NCBI GenBank assembly: GCA_007922225.1
Contig: ML679956.1
Span: forward strand, 16,155,049-16,219,048
Origin: Emydura subglobosa
Lineage: Eukaryota; Chordata; Testudines; Chelidae
DNA length: 64,000 nucleotides
Direction of reading: 5' to 3'
Part shown: positions 56,086-64,000 of the stretch, in pieces
Position numbering within the stretch: position 1 is the stretch's first letter
Layout: each line of letters starts with the position of its first letter
Made by a program: the position numbers and the translations under genes
The notes under the pieces: model-generated
The model's database searches: none
What the model was told of the DNA's origin: nothing
The model's input: only the letters and a program-made list of their open reading frames with translations

Positions 56086-57459
56086 GTGTGTCAGCATGCT
56101 GTCTCTTTAAGCAGAACACTCAGAAGCCTGAAGGTTTGTTCAGTACAGCAGCTGCTGCCTGCAACACCTACTCCTGACCCAGAGACAGCAGCACAGACAG
56201 GATTTCCACTGTCCCCCCAGCTCAGCAGAAACTGGGTACACTGGTGGGGAGGGGGGGGACATGCCGACATTGGCCACCTTTCCCCCATTCTGTGCAGCAG
56301 ACAGGAGACAGGCTTTCCCTACCGAGCATCTTGGCTGGGGTGACTCCATGGCAGTGGGAGCAGGAGCAGCGGCAGCTGCAGACAGCAGTGGAGCAGGGCA
56401 GGGGGGGCACCCCTGCTTCAGAGGAGTTACCTGGGTGGTCCAGCTGCCTCCCTGCAGCTTGGATCCGTCTGCCCTCTTCAGACACGGCCACTTGCCTGCC
56501 TGGCTGCCTATTAGCCCAGCTGGCTCTCAGCAGGTCAGGTGGGATCTCTGCGCCCCTCTGCACTGCGCATGGCGTCTCCCTGAGCATGGCATGCTGGGCA
56601 GTGGCTTACTCACCTACCCCTAAAGCCGGCCCTGGAGCTTCTTCTCTCCTGGTGTTGAATGCAGCTTTGGGAAGAAGACTGGCAGAGTAATGGATTGGTT
56701 CAGGTGAAATTTTGAGTTCACTTTAGGGATGAATTTGGGGTGTGTTTTCCCTGTGGAAGGATGCTTAAGGTGGTCTGGCCATAAGAATGTGGAGTTTGCT
56801 GATGCTCCATGCTGAGATAGCAGCCATGGAAAAAACATTATGATAGTAAGGTGGTGTATTGAGCATTCTAAAAGTGGTTCAAAACAAGGCTCTATAAGCT
56901 TTAGAAGGATGGCACTGAGGTCTCAAGTGGCAGTTGGGTCTGACTGGAGGGCAAGTATGAAGAAGGTACTTCAGGAATTTCAGTACCGGAGGACATGAGA
57001 AGACTGAGTGTGATGGCACAAGAGTGTGAAATGCTGAGCTTGCAGCAAGGTGAACCTTTAAGGGAGTTGAATGCTAATCCTAGCTATTTCAGGAGCACGA
57101 TATAGTCAAAGATTTTTTAATATCAGGGCCTTCACTGGGTCAATATTATTCTGAGTTGCCCATATGGAGCATCTTTTCCATTTTGAGGAGTATGTTTCCT
57201 GGTGGAAAGTTTCCTTCTTGATATGAGAATTTTCTAAACCTATAGGGAGCAGTCTCTACTGGTGGTACTCAGGCAGCCAACATCTCAGTCATCAAGTACA
57301 ATGAATGCCGGTCTGTCTGCAGTATCTGACCTTGTTTCTAGGATATTATGTTTCAGCAAGCTGGAAGATATATGGAAGGCTGCTGGAATACCTGCAACAG
57401 GTCTGAGAGCCAAAACTGTCTCAGCCAGTATGGAGCTATCTTGATCATAAAGGCTTTGT

Positions 57460-58499
57460 CTCATATGGTCTTGGATTTTATCTTGAGGATCAGGGGATCA
57501 CTGGGAAAGCTTACAGGAGGCCTCGTGAGCATTAAAGGAAGAAGGCATCTGGCAAGAAGCCTTGGCTTACACCTCCTCTGGAACAGAAGTTCTGACTCTT
57601 GGTTTGCCACAGAAGACAACACAAGTCTATGGTGGGGATCCCCCACTGATGGAATAGTGGTTCTCCGATGGATTTCTGCAATGACTGCTTGTGACTGGAT
57701 ACCAGTTTCTGAGATGTGCAAAGCACTATGTGGAGTAACCCACTTACTTTTGTTAAACATTATGCATTTGACATTTCAGCCAGGACAGATGTCAAGTTTG
57801 GGAGAGCAGCACTTCAATCTCTGTTATGACAGCTGAAACTCCTCACTCCCATCATGGTGGATCACATCCAGTGAAAGGGACCAAGGTGGTTTCTGAAGGT
57901 TGTGCTCTATAGACTAGATCTGGTACCACTAGGTTCAGTAGTTTGTTGCTGTTCCCTGAAACTTATTGAGTTAGTGGGGTCACCCCATGTTGATGACACC
58001 ATTGCCTGAATTTGACAGCTTCCTGGTACAAAAAGGATGATTGAGTGCTTACTTCCTGTTTATATAATGCATTGCTGACAGAATTTGTACCACAGAGTTT
58101 CAAAGAACAGGCAGGTATGCTCTACAGGCTAGTGTGATGGCCCTCTAATCCACGGGTAGTTTCAAGTCATTCTGAGACAATGTGCCTTGCATTTGAAGGA
58201 GGTTCAGGTGCACATCCCATGCACCCCCATACTGTCCCGGATGCACCCACAACAAGCATCACTGTTGGGGACCAGACTGAAAATGACACCCCCTTCCTCA
58301 CTTTCACTGGGTCTAGCCACAAAGTGAGCTTTTGCAGCACTGAGGTGGAACTGTGACCCGCTTGTCCATATCTGGATGGGGAGTACATGGACCTCAGCCA
58401 CATCTGTAAAGGCTATAGGCAAAGTCTGGCAAACAGGGTCATGTACATACATGCTAGTATATGGCCTAACAGCACCAGAAACATATGCACTGTCGTTGA
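57460..58499 (-). pseudogene. DIRS RNase H-like and linker region
   Basis: Going on from the palm, the minus strand has short blocks such as CCKSSLCG, LACRAYLPVLCNSVVQILS and AMHYINRKQALNHPFC in shifting frames. The AMYYINKQGG-like phrase is typical of the DIRS RNase H. Then come PLFHQWGIPTIDLCCLLW and QNFCSRGGVSQGFLPDAF, similar to the region between RNase H and recombinase in DIRS polyproteins. Catalytic residues of RNase H cannot be assigned with confidence. A plus-strand open frame over 57348-57836 lies antisense to this region and is not considered real. Confidence 0.55.
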
Positions 58500-58935
58500 T
58501 CTCATCTGTAAGTCTTGCACCACTGACTGAAGGGATCAAAATCTGTCCTCTGGCAGATGACTCTTGCTGATCTGAAGTTAATCACAGCTTCTATCATCTG
58601 TGATGGTGTGAGAAATGATTTCTTGTAGTTCATGAGGAGTCCTAGTTCAGAGAAGAGGGAGAAGATGTGATCTAGAACTGTCTCAGTTTCCTGCTGGGAC
58701 CTGCCTCTGCTCAGCCAGTCATCCATATATGGGTGGATGTGGATTCCGTTTCCTTAGATGAGCTGTGACTACTGCCAAGCACTTGGTGAACCCTCTTGGT
58801 GCTGTGAATCTGAAGAGCACAAACCTGTCTTAATAATGGTTGCGCCCGATTGTGAACCTTAGGTACTTCTAGTGGACTAGAGAGATGGCAATGTGGAAGT
58901 ACTCATGCAATAAGGATATTTGACCACTGAGAGGC
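58500..58935 (-). pseudogene. DIRS reverse transcriptase palm with YMDD
   Basis: Downstream of the CR1 insertion the minus strand resumes with LLHEYFHIAISLVH, KYLRFTIGRNHY, RFTAPRGFTKCLAVVTAHLR and the catalytic YMDD at 58718-58729, followed by DWLSRGRSQQETETVLDHIF, SLFSELGLLMNYKKSFLTPS and QMIEAVINFRSA. The motif TAPRxFTKCLAxVxAHLR followed by YxDDWL is specific to DIRS-like elements. The catalytic aspartates are intact, but a stop follows KYL upstream, one base shift separates YMDD from the preceding block, and the DAYFH block is altered to HEYFH. Confidence 0.85.
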
Positions 58936-59159
58936 ATTCATGTACAAAAGACAGTTCTCATGGGATGGATTCCACCTGAGTTGGGAGGGAAATAGACTCC
59001 TGGGGGCTGGAGATTGGCACAACTCATTAAAAGAGCTTTAAACGAGGAACTCAGGGGAGATGGTTGGGAAATGCTCATGTAATGTCCACATCTGATTTTA
59101 ACACTGAGGGGGGGAAATCAAGTAAAAAAGGATAAAGCAATGGAGAAATGAATAGGCAG

Positions 59160-60400
59160 TGGGTAGGAGAATGGACATTAAGAGGAAGGACTGTGCTGAT
59201 ATGAGTCAGAAAGGTGATACTGGCAGTAGAATGACTGTACCCAATCAGGCGAGGAATGTGGGCGAAGTCAAGCAGCAACAATTAAGATGTTTGTACACCA
59301 GTGCAAGGAGCCTGTGTAACAAAATGGAGGAACTAAAACGAACTATTGGTGCAAGAAGTGAAAAGAGATATTACAGGGATAACAGAAACACAGTGGAATA
59401 GTAGTCACGACGGGAATACAGGTATTGAAGGATATGTGCTGTTCACAAAAGACAGAAATAAAGGCAAAGGTGGTGGAGTAGCACTGTATATTAATGATGA
59501 GTAGACTGTAAAGAAATTAGAAGTGATGGAATGGGTAAGACAGAGTCTGTTTGGGCCAAAATCACTTTGAGGAAGAAAGCTACTACAAGTTGCCCTGATA
59601 TAGTGCTTGGGGTATGCTACAGATCACTAGGATCCAATTTGGATATGGATAGAGACCTCTTTAATGTTTTAATGAAATAAGTACTACTGGGAATTGTGTG
59701 ATTATGGGAGACTTTAACTTCCCAGATATAGATTGGAGGACAAGTGCTACTAATAATAGTAGGGCCCAGATTTTCCTGGATGTGATAACTGATTGATTTT
59801 TTCATCAAATAGTTGCTGAACCAAAAAGAGGTGATGCCACTTTAGATTTGGTATTGGTGAGTAGTGAGGACCTCATAAAAGAACTGGCTGTACAGGACAA
59901 CCTTGGTTGAGTGATCATGAGCTCATTCATTTAAACTAAATGGAAAGATAAAGAAAAATAGATCTGTAACAAGGGTCCTTGATTTCAAAAGTGCTAACTT
60001 TAAAAAATTAAGAGAATTAGTTAGGGAAGTGGACTGGACTGAAGAGCTCAAGGATCTGAAGGTGGAGGAGGCTTGGAATTACTTTAACTCAAAGTTGCAG
60101 AAGCTATTTGAAGCCTGCATCCCAAGCAAAGGGAAAAATTCATAGGGAAGAGTTGCAAACCAAGCTGGATGAGCAAGCATCTCAAACAGGTGATTAAAAG
60201 AAAGCAGAAAGCCTACAAGAAATGGAAGATGGGCAGGATAAGCAAAGAAAGCTACCTCTTGGAGATCAGAAAGTATCAGGATAAAGTGAGAACTGCCAAA
60301 TGCCAAGCAGAGTTAGACCTTGCAAAGGGAACTGAAACCAATAGTAAAAGATTCTATAGACACATAAATAAGAAGAAAATAAAAAAAGAAGAAGTGGGAC
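59160..60400 (+). pseudogene. CR1 ORF2 endonuclease and linker remnant
   Basis: The open stretch 59159-59401 has LRCLYTSARSLCNKMEELKR, the start of a CR1 endonuclease (the common form is CLYTNARSLxNKxxEL). Later blocks in other frames are GDFNFPDIDWRTSATNNSRA (about 59706-59765; the GDFN block contributes a metal-binding aspartate), AEPKRGDATLDLVLVSSEDL (59817-59876; RGxxxLDLVLxxxxDLI is a hallmark), and the stretch MSKHLKQVIKRKQKAYKKWK and RKYQDKVRTAKCQAELDLAK (60169-60330), ending KRFYRHINKKKIKKEEVG. That last part is the linker before the reverse transcriptase, and it stops where the LTR-like element is inserted. The catalytic SDH box is replaced by a stop-containing LG-stop-VIMSS. The gene is dead. 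Confidence 0.82.
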
Positions 60401-61398
60401 TGTAGAGGGTTGCTGGACACTCCTCCCCCTCTGGGTCGGAGGGAAGTCACAGCGCCTCACTCAGTTGCCATCTATTGGCAGGGGGAATTAGCCAATAAAT
60501 TGTTAATTGCTCTTGGTCTCCCGGCAGCACAGGGTAGGCACACTGTCCATAGCCCTGGCCCTCAGGCATGGCTGGGTTGTTAAGCTGTCTATTGCGTCCA
60601 GCCCTTGGGCAGGGCAGGGCAGACAGGCAATCTATAGCTAAGTCCTCAGGCTGGGCAGGGCAAGCAAGCAAACTAGAGCCCTGGCCCTCGGGCAGGGTGG
60701 GGCAGGCAAGCAGTCTAGAGCCCATGGCAGGGGTTTGGGCACCTCTGCAGCCTAAGGCTCAGGTGCAGGGTTGTTGTCCACCTAGGAAGATGGCAGTGGG
60801 GTAGGGAGACACAGGCCCACCCGACTCCACCATGTCCCAGCCCAGGGTCCTAACAGTGGGGGAGTGGTCCACCACTGGGTCAGCAGGGAGTCCCACCATA
60901 TTGCTCTGACCAGGGTGCAGGCCTCAACACCACTGAATAGTGGTCAGCCACCCCTGGGCTACTTCCTACCCCCTCCCTGGTGTATATCTGTGTCCCTGGG
61001 GTATGAGGACAGTGGCAGTTTCGGCGGTTCCCCAGCAGACAGGGATAGCTCGACAGCGCATCAGCAACGGCAGTAGTTGGGGTCCATAGAGTATCCTCAG
61101 TGACCCAGGGGTAGATGGCCAGCAGCAGTCCTGGCAGTTCCCTTGCAGGCACGACCTCTTCTGCTGGCAGTGCATCTCTGGGCATGTCAGCAAAGGAAGC
61201 AGCCTGGAGCGAGCCAGATGTGTTAGTCTCCCTTGCTGTCACAGGCCCTACTGAGTTGGAAGCCCTGCCTTTTATACTTCCTGTCCCACCTACCCACTTC
61301 CAATGGGAGAAGCGAAGTTGGTTTATCTCTGCCCACTTAGGCAGGGGTGGTGGCTCCTCCCCCACTGTGTCGGAGAGAGGCCACCTCACCTCACTACA
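60401..61398 (-). mobile_element. LTR-like insertion (TG...CA, 5-bp flanks) inside CR1
   Basis: The insertion starts TGTAGAGGGTTGCTGG and ends CTCACCTCACTACA. The flanks GGGAC (60396-60400) and GGGGC (61399-61403) fit a 5-bp duplication with one mismatch, and removing it restores the CR1 reading KKEEVG followed by the next CR1 block. Two direct, roughly 60-bp similar segments lie at the ends (60401-60467 and about 61338-61398; both contain CTCCTCCCCC, GTCGGAG and CTCACT). A TATA-like CCTTTTATACTTCCTGTCCC lies at 61268-61287. No gag or pol was found. It may be a solo LTR or a very small terminal-repeat element; the strand is uncertain. Confidence 0.55.
60550..60719. repeat. Four-copy tandem repeat, 41-46 bp units
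   Basis: Units begin near 60550, 60596, 60637 and 60678. Each has a form of GCCCTGGCCCTCGGGCAGGG followed by GGGCAGGCAAGCA and TCTA. The last two units are the most alike. It lies within the LTR-like insertion and makes overlapping proline/glycine-rich open frames that are not genes. Confidence 0.7.
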
Positions 61399-61403
61399 GG
61401 GGC

Positions 61404-62990
61404 CACTAAGCACTGAGGATGGAGTGGAGATTAAAGGTATCTAGACATGGTCCAATGTCCAAACAAATGTTTTGCCTCCGTTTTTAATGAGGCTAATGAA
61501 GAGTTTAGGGGTAGTGGCAAGGTGACTAATGACAATGAAGATATGGAGGTAGAGATTACCACATTTGAGGTGGAAAGTCAAACTCAAACATCTTAATGGG
61601 ACTAAATTGGGGAGCACAAATAATCTCCATCCAAGAATATTAAAGGTACTGGCATATGAAATTACAAGTCTAATAGCAAGGATTTTTAATGAATCTATAA
61701 ACTCAAGGGTCATACCCCATAACTGGAGAATTGCTAATATAGTTCCTATTTTTAAGAAAGGGGGAAAAAGTGATCTAAGAAACTACTGGCCTGTTAGTTT
61801 GACCTCAATTGTATGTTAAGTCTTGGAATAAATTTTGAAAGAGAAAGTAGTTAAGGACATAGAGGTGAACGGTAACTGGGATAATATACAACTTGGTTTT
61901 GCAAAAGGTAGATCATGCCAGGCCACCTGATCTCCTTCTTTGAGAGGATAACTGATTTTTTTAGACAAAGGAAATGCAGTAGATCTAATCTACCTGTAAG
62001 GCATTCCATACAGTTCCATGTGGGAAATTATTAGTTAAATTTGCAAAGATGAGAATTAATATGAGAACTGAAAGGTGGATAAGGATCTGGTTAAAGGGGA
62101 GACTACAGTGGATCAGACTGAAAGGTGAACTGTCGGGCTGGAGGGAAGTTACTAGTGGAGTTCCTCAGGAACTGGTCTTGGGACCAATCTTATTTAACAT
62201 TTTTATTACTGACCTTGGCACAAAAAGTGGGAATGTGCTAATAAAATTTGCAGATGACACAAAGTTGGGAGGTATTGCCAATACCGAGGAAGAGATCTGG
62301 ATGACCTTGTAAACTTGAGTAATAGAAATAGGATGAAGTTTAATATTGTAAAGTGCAAGGGACTAACAACAAGAATTTTTGCTATAAACTGAGAACTTAT
62401 CAGGTGGAAATGACAGAGGAGGAGAAAAACCTGGGTGTACTGGTTGATCACAGGATGACTATGAGCCAACAATGTGATGAGGCTGTAAAAAAGGCTAATG
62501 AAGTCCTAGGATGCATCAGGCAAGGTATTTCCAGCTGAGACAGGGAAGTATTAGTACCATTATATATGACACTGGTAAGACCTCATCCGAAATACTGTGT
62601 GCAGTTCTGGTCTCCCATGTTTAAGAAAAATTAATTCAAACTGGAACAGGTGCAGAAAGGGGCTACTAGGATGATCCCAGGAATGGAAAACCTACCTTAT
62701 GAGAGGAAGAGTTTGGCTTGTTTAGCCTAACCAAAAGAAGCTGAGGGGAGATATGATTGCTCTTTTTAAATACATTAGAGGGATAAATATCAGGAAGGGA
62801 GAGGAGTTACTTAAGTCAAGTGCCAGTGTGGCCACAAGAACAAATGGATGTAAACTGGCCATCAACAAGTTTAGGCTCAAAATTAGGCGAAGGTTTCTAA
62901 CCATCAGAGAGTGAAGCTCAGGAACAGCCTTCCAAGGCAAGCAGTCGGGGCAAAAAGCCTAACTGGCTTCAGGACTGAGCTTGATAAGTT
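61404..62990 (+). pseudogene. CR1 ORF2 reverse transcriptase remnant
   Basis: After the LTR-like insertion the CR1 protein resumes: FNESINSRVIPHNWRIANIV, PIFKKGGKSDLRNYWPVSLT and SIVC (61565-61819), then RTERWIRIWLKGRLQWIRLK, GELSGWREVTSGVPQELVLG, PILFNIFITDLGTKSG and KFADDTKLGGIANTEEEIW (62049-62312). FADD, the catalytic aspartate pair, is at 62247-62258. It continues LEMTEEEKNLGVLV-like, as EEEKNLGVLVDHRMTMSQQC DEAVKKANEVLGCIRQGISS (62353-62538), and in further frames to RFLTIRE and ...DKFIEG. VPQGS reads VPQEL here. Several stops and shifts separate the pieces, so no complete enzyme is encoded, although the palm motifs survive. Confidence 0.85.
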
Positions 62991-63474
62991 TATTGAGGGG
63001 AATGGTATTATGGGACTGCCTACAACGGCACGTGGCCCATTGTGCGACTGCCAGTAGCAGAAATCTGGGAGATGGGGTACTAGATGGGGAGGGCTCTGAG
63101 TTACTACAGAGAATGTTTTCCCAGATATCTGCCTGGTAGGTCTTGTTGAAATGCTCAGGGTCTAGCTAATCACCATATTTGGGATCGGGATGGAATTTTT
63201 CCCAGGATCAGACTGGAAGAGATCCTGGAGGGTTTTTGCCTTCCTCTGCAGCATGGGGCATTCATGGGTAACTTGTAGGTTTAAACTAGTGAATTCTCTG
63301 TAACTTGAAGTCTTTAAACCATGATCTGAGGACCTCAGTAACTCAGCCAGAGATTAGGAGTCTGTTATAGAAATGGGTGGGTGAGTATCTGTGGCCTGCA
63401 ATGTGCAGGAGGTCAGACTAGATGATCATGATGGTCCCTTCTGACCTTAAAATCTATGAGTTTATGAGTAAATT

Positions 63475-63850
63475 GAAAGCTGAGAACCAGGCTTTAGCTC
63501 GGAGAAATGGAAAGATGGAGGCAAACTTCACCACCCTTGAGATTAATATATTTGTTGAGTCTTCTCGGATCTAGGATAGGACAAAGACCCCTTTTCTTCT
63601 TCAGAATGAAGAAATATCAGGAGTAGAAGTCTCTTCCACTCTATGCTTGAGAAACCTCCTCTATGGCTCCTAGATGAAGCAATGAGGTCAATTCTGTTTG
63701 TAAATGCCTCTCATGAGAGGAGTTCCTGAAGAGGGATGGGAGGGATAAAGAATGGAATTGAATGGGGTAGCCATGTGTGATGATCTCTAATACCCATCTT
63801 TGTGATGTTATGGCAGACTATATCCACTGAAAGGGGGTGAGTTGATTTCT
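63475..63850 (-). pseudogene. DIRS reverse transcriptase, N-terminal (fingers) part
   Basis: The minus strand reads ITHGYPIQFHSLSLPSLF, LTSLLHLGAIEEVSQA, FYS-stop-YFFILKKKRG and LCPILDPRRLNKYINLK. The GAIEEV and RPILDxRxLNK blocks are diagnostic of DIRS/Ngaro-type reverse transcriptases, which share them with the wider gypsy-like palm. The sequence breaks off at about 63475, where the plus-strand CR1 tail begins. The continuation is on the far side of the CR1 at 58935. At least two internal stops occur in this piece. Confidence 0.8.
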
Positions 63851-64000
63851 GAACCAGTTTCATTAAACTCATTTAAAATCACACCTTTAATTAATCAATA
63901 CAAGTTGGTGCGTAGTTCATGACTTGACCAGTTTCTAATCCACAAAGACTTGTTAGAGGAATATAAAGATTGTTCTCTCCATGTACTCCAGTGAGGCACA
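63851..64000. other. End of window, unassigned
   Basis: AT-rich sequence after the last recognisable DIRS block. It may be a further insertion in DIRS or flanking DNA. Too short to tell. Confidence 0.4.

Larger units (their letters stand above)
54319..56634. mobile_element. hAT-type element, 2.3 kb, perfect 8-bp target duplication
   Basis: The ends CAGGGCCGGTCTTAGG and CCTAAAGCCGGCCCTG are inverted. The flanks are both GAGCTTCT (54311-54318 and 56635-56642). About 500 bp at each end are GC-rich (CAGCAGCAGC, GGGCAGCTGGTGCTGGCCGG; GGCAGCTGCAGACAGCAGTG). The centre, about 54790-55800, is AT-rich and looks like ordinary genomic DNA, followed by a GT/GA-rich tract. No transposase was recognised, so the element is non-autonomous or has lost its gene, and the centre may be captured or later-inserted DNA. 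It inserted into the DIRS recombinase gene. Confidence 0.85.
53950..57000 (-). pseudogene. DIRS tyrosine-recombinase remnant, split by a hAT element
   Basis: Before the hAT insertion, 56838-56637 reads HPSTGKTHPKFIPKVNSKFH, LNQSITLPVFFPKLHSTPGE, a typical DIRS recombinase linker. After it, 54318-53950 continues with LHTLDISRTLLYHLKRTTPF and RISPFLFVAISSALKGQAIS, then, in the same direction, EAHSIGPQSASFLYFRNLPVSEIGKAVMWSN, which I quote here only as the blocks AHS, LPVSEI and WSN. In intact relatives an AHSTR-like box holds the catalytic histidine and arginine; here it reads AHSIG, so the arginine is lost. Continuity across 54319-56634 confirms both the family and the insertion. Confidence 0.7.
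58936..63470 (+). mobile_element. Long CR1-like LINE inside DIRS
   Basis: Starts near CATTCATGTACAAAAGACAG with an ORF1-like end (LAQLIKRALNEELRG), then endonuclease and reverse transcriptase, and ends with TGGTCCCTTCTGACCTTAAA and ATCTATGAGTTTATGAG, a CR1-type 3' tail. It carries a 1-kb LTR-like insertion (60401-61398). Because DIRS coding blocks lie on both sides, CR1 is younger than DIRS. The copy is nearly complete for ORF2 but has many stops. The 5' boundary is uncertain by tens of bases, and no target duplication was found. Confidence 0.88.
53884..63850 (-). mobile_element. DIRS-type retrotransposon, interrupted by hAT and CR1 insertions
   Basis: Minus-strand translation, read from high to low coordinates, gives the DIRS order: reverse-transcriptase fingers (63475-63850), palm with YMDD (58500-58935), RNase H-like region (about 57950-58300), and tyrosine-recombinase region (about 56637-57500 and 53950-54318). 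The missing stretches are exactly the hAT element at 54319-56634 and the CR1 at about 58936-63470. DIRS elements use a tyrosine recombinase instead of an integrase and leave no target duplication. Stops and shifts are frequent. The 5' side ends or is interrupted near 63850, and the terminal repeats were not identified. Confidence 0.8.

Noticed and set aside
56222..56690. Overlapping 120-148-codon open frames on both strands
   Set aside because: They sit in the GC-rich right end of the hAT element at 54319-56634. Frames open on both strands with no domain similarity are a composition effect.
57348..57836. A 162-codon plus-strand open frame
   Set aside because: It is antisense to the decayed DIRS polyprotein, whose minus-strand blocks give the meaningful similarity.
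60880..61413. A 177-codon minus-strand open frame, the longest in the window
   Set aside because: It lies almost wholly within the LTR-like insertion, has no recognisable domain and no splice or start context, and overlaps other open frames on both strands. GC-rich base composition explains it.

Overview
The window looks like nuclear DNA of an amniote, most likely a turtle. The evidence is the mix of interspersed repeats: several 5'-truncated CR1 LINEs ending in ATTCTATGA-type tails, a CR1/L3-like element, MIR-type SINEs, a DIRS (tyrosine-recombinase) retrotransposon, several hAT elements with 8-bp target duplications, and many palindromic MITEs with ends like GTGTAGACATACCC or AAGGCCTTGTCTACA. 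The turtle assignment rests on my memory of such repeats and was not searched. I recognise no host protein-coding exon, tRNA, rRNA or other RNA gene. Every reading frame with a recognisable product is a decayed transposon gene.

Layout. From 1 to about 5545 lies a degenerate plus-strand LINE with a gag-like ORF1, an endonuclease, a reverse transcriptase and, unusually for an amniote LINE, an RNase H domain (I/Nimb-like). It is broken by two hAT-type insertions, at 2327-3153 and 3637-3853. A second copy of the first hAT family lies inverted at 7390-7912, also in a TCTAGA target. From 8 to 20 kb the sequence is mostly AT-rich and unassigned, with scattered palindromic MITEs, a GT/GC microsatellite and a MITE-in-MITE nest at 17578-18058. 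At 20.9-22.4 kb an old CR1/L3-like element is split by a younger CR1. From 22.4 to 42.9 kb the DNA is largely unassigned, with two MITEs (26.65 and 30.26 kb), MIR SINEs (34.2, 35.9 and 37.7 kb) and possible LTR remnants.

A palindromic hAT derivative at 42949-43820 keeps an open 63-codon hAT dimerisation segment. Two different MITEs interrupt another repeat at 44.0-44.8 kb. A GC-rich hAT MITE with a perfect target duplication lies at 48903-49281, and a CR1/L3-like LINE tail at 49.57-50.30 kb. An AT-rich, repeat-poor block at 51.9-52.5 kb may be conserved noncoding DNA. From 53.3 kb to the end is a layered nest: a minus-strand DIRS element (about 53884-63850) is interrupted by a 2.3-kb hAT element (54319-56634) and by a plus-strand CR1 (about 58936-63470). 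The CR1 itself carries a 1-kb TG...CA LTR-like insertion (60401-61398).

Nothing here forms an operon or pathway. What the window offers is a relative history of transposon insertion, readable from target duplications and interrupted coding frames. All transposon genes carry stops and frameshifts and are presumed dead. Family names come from protein and terminal motifs read by eye, without database searches.
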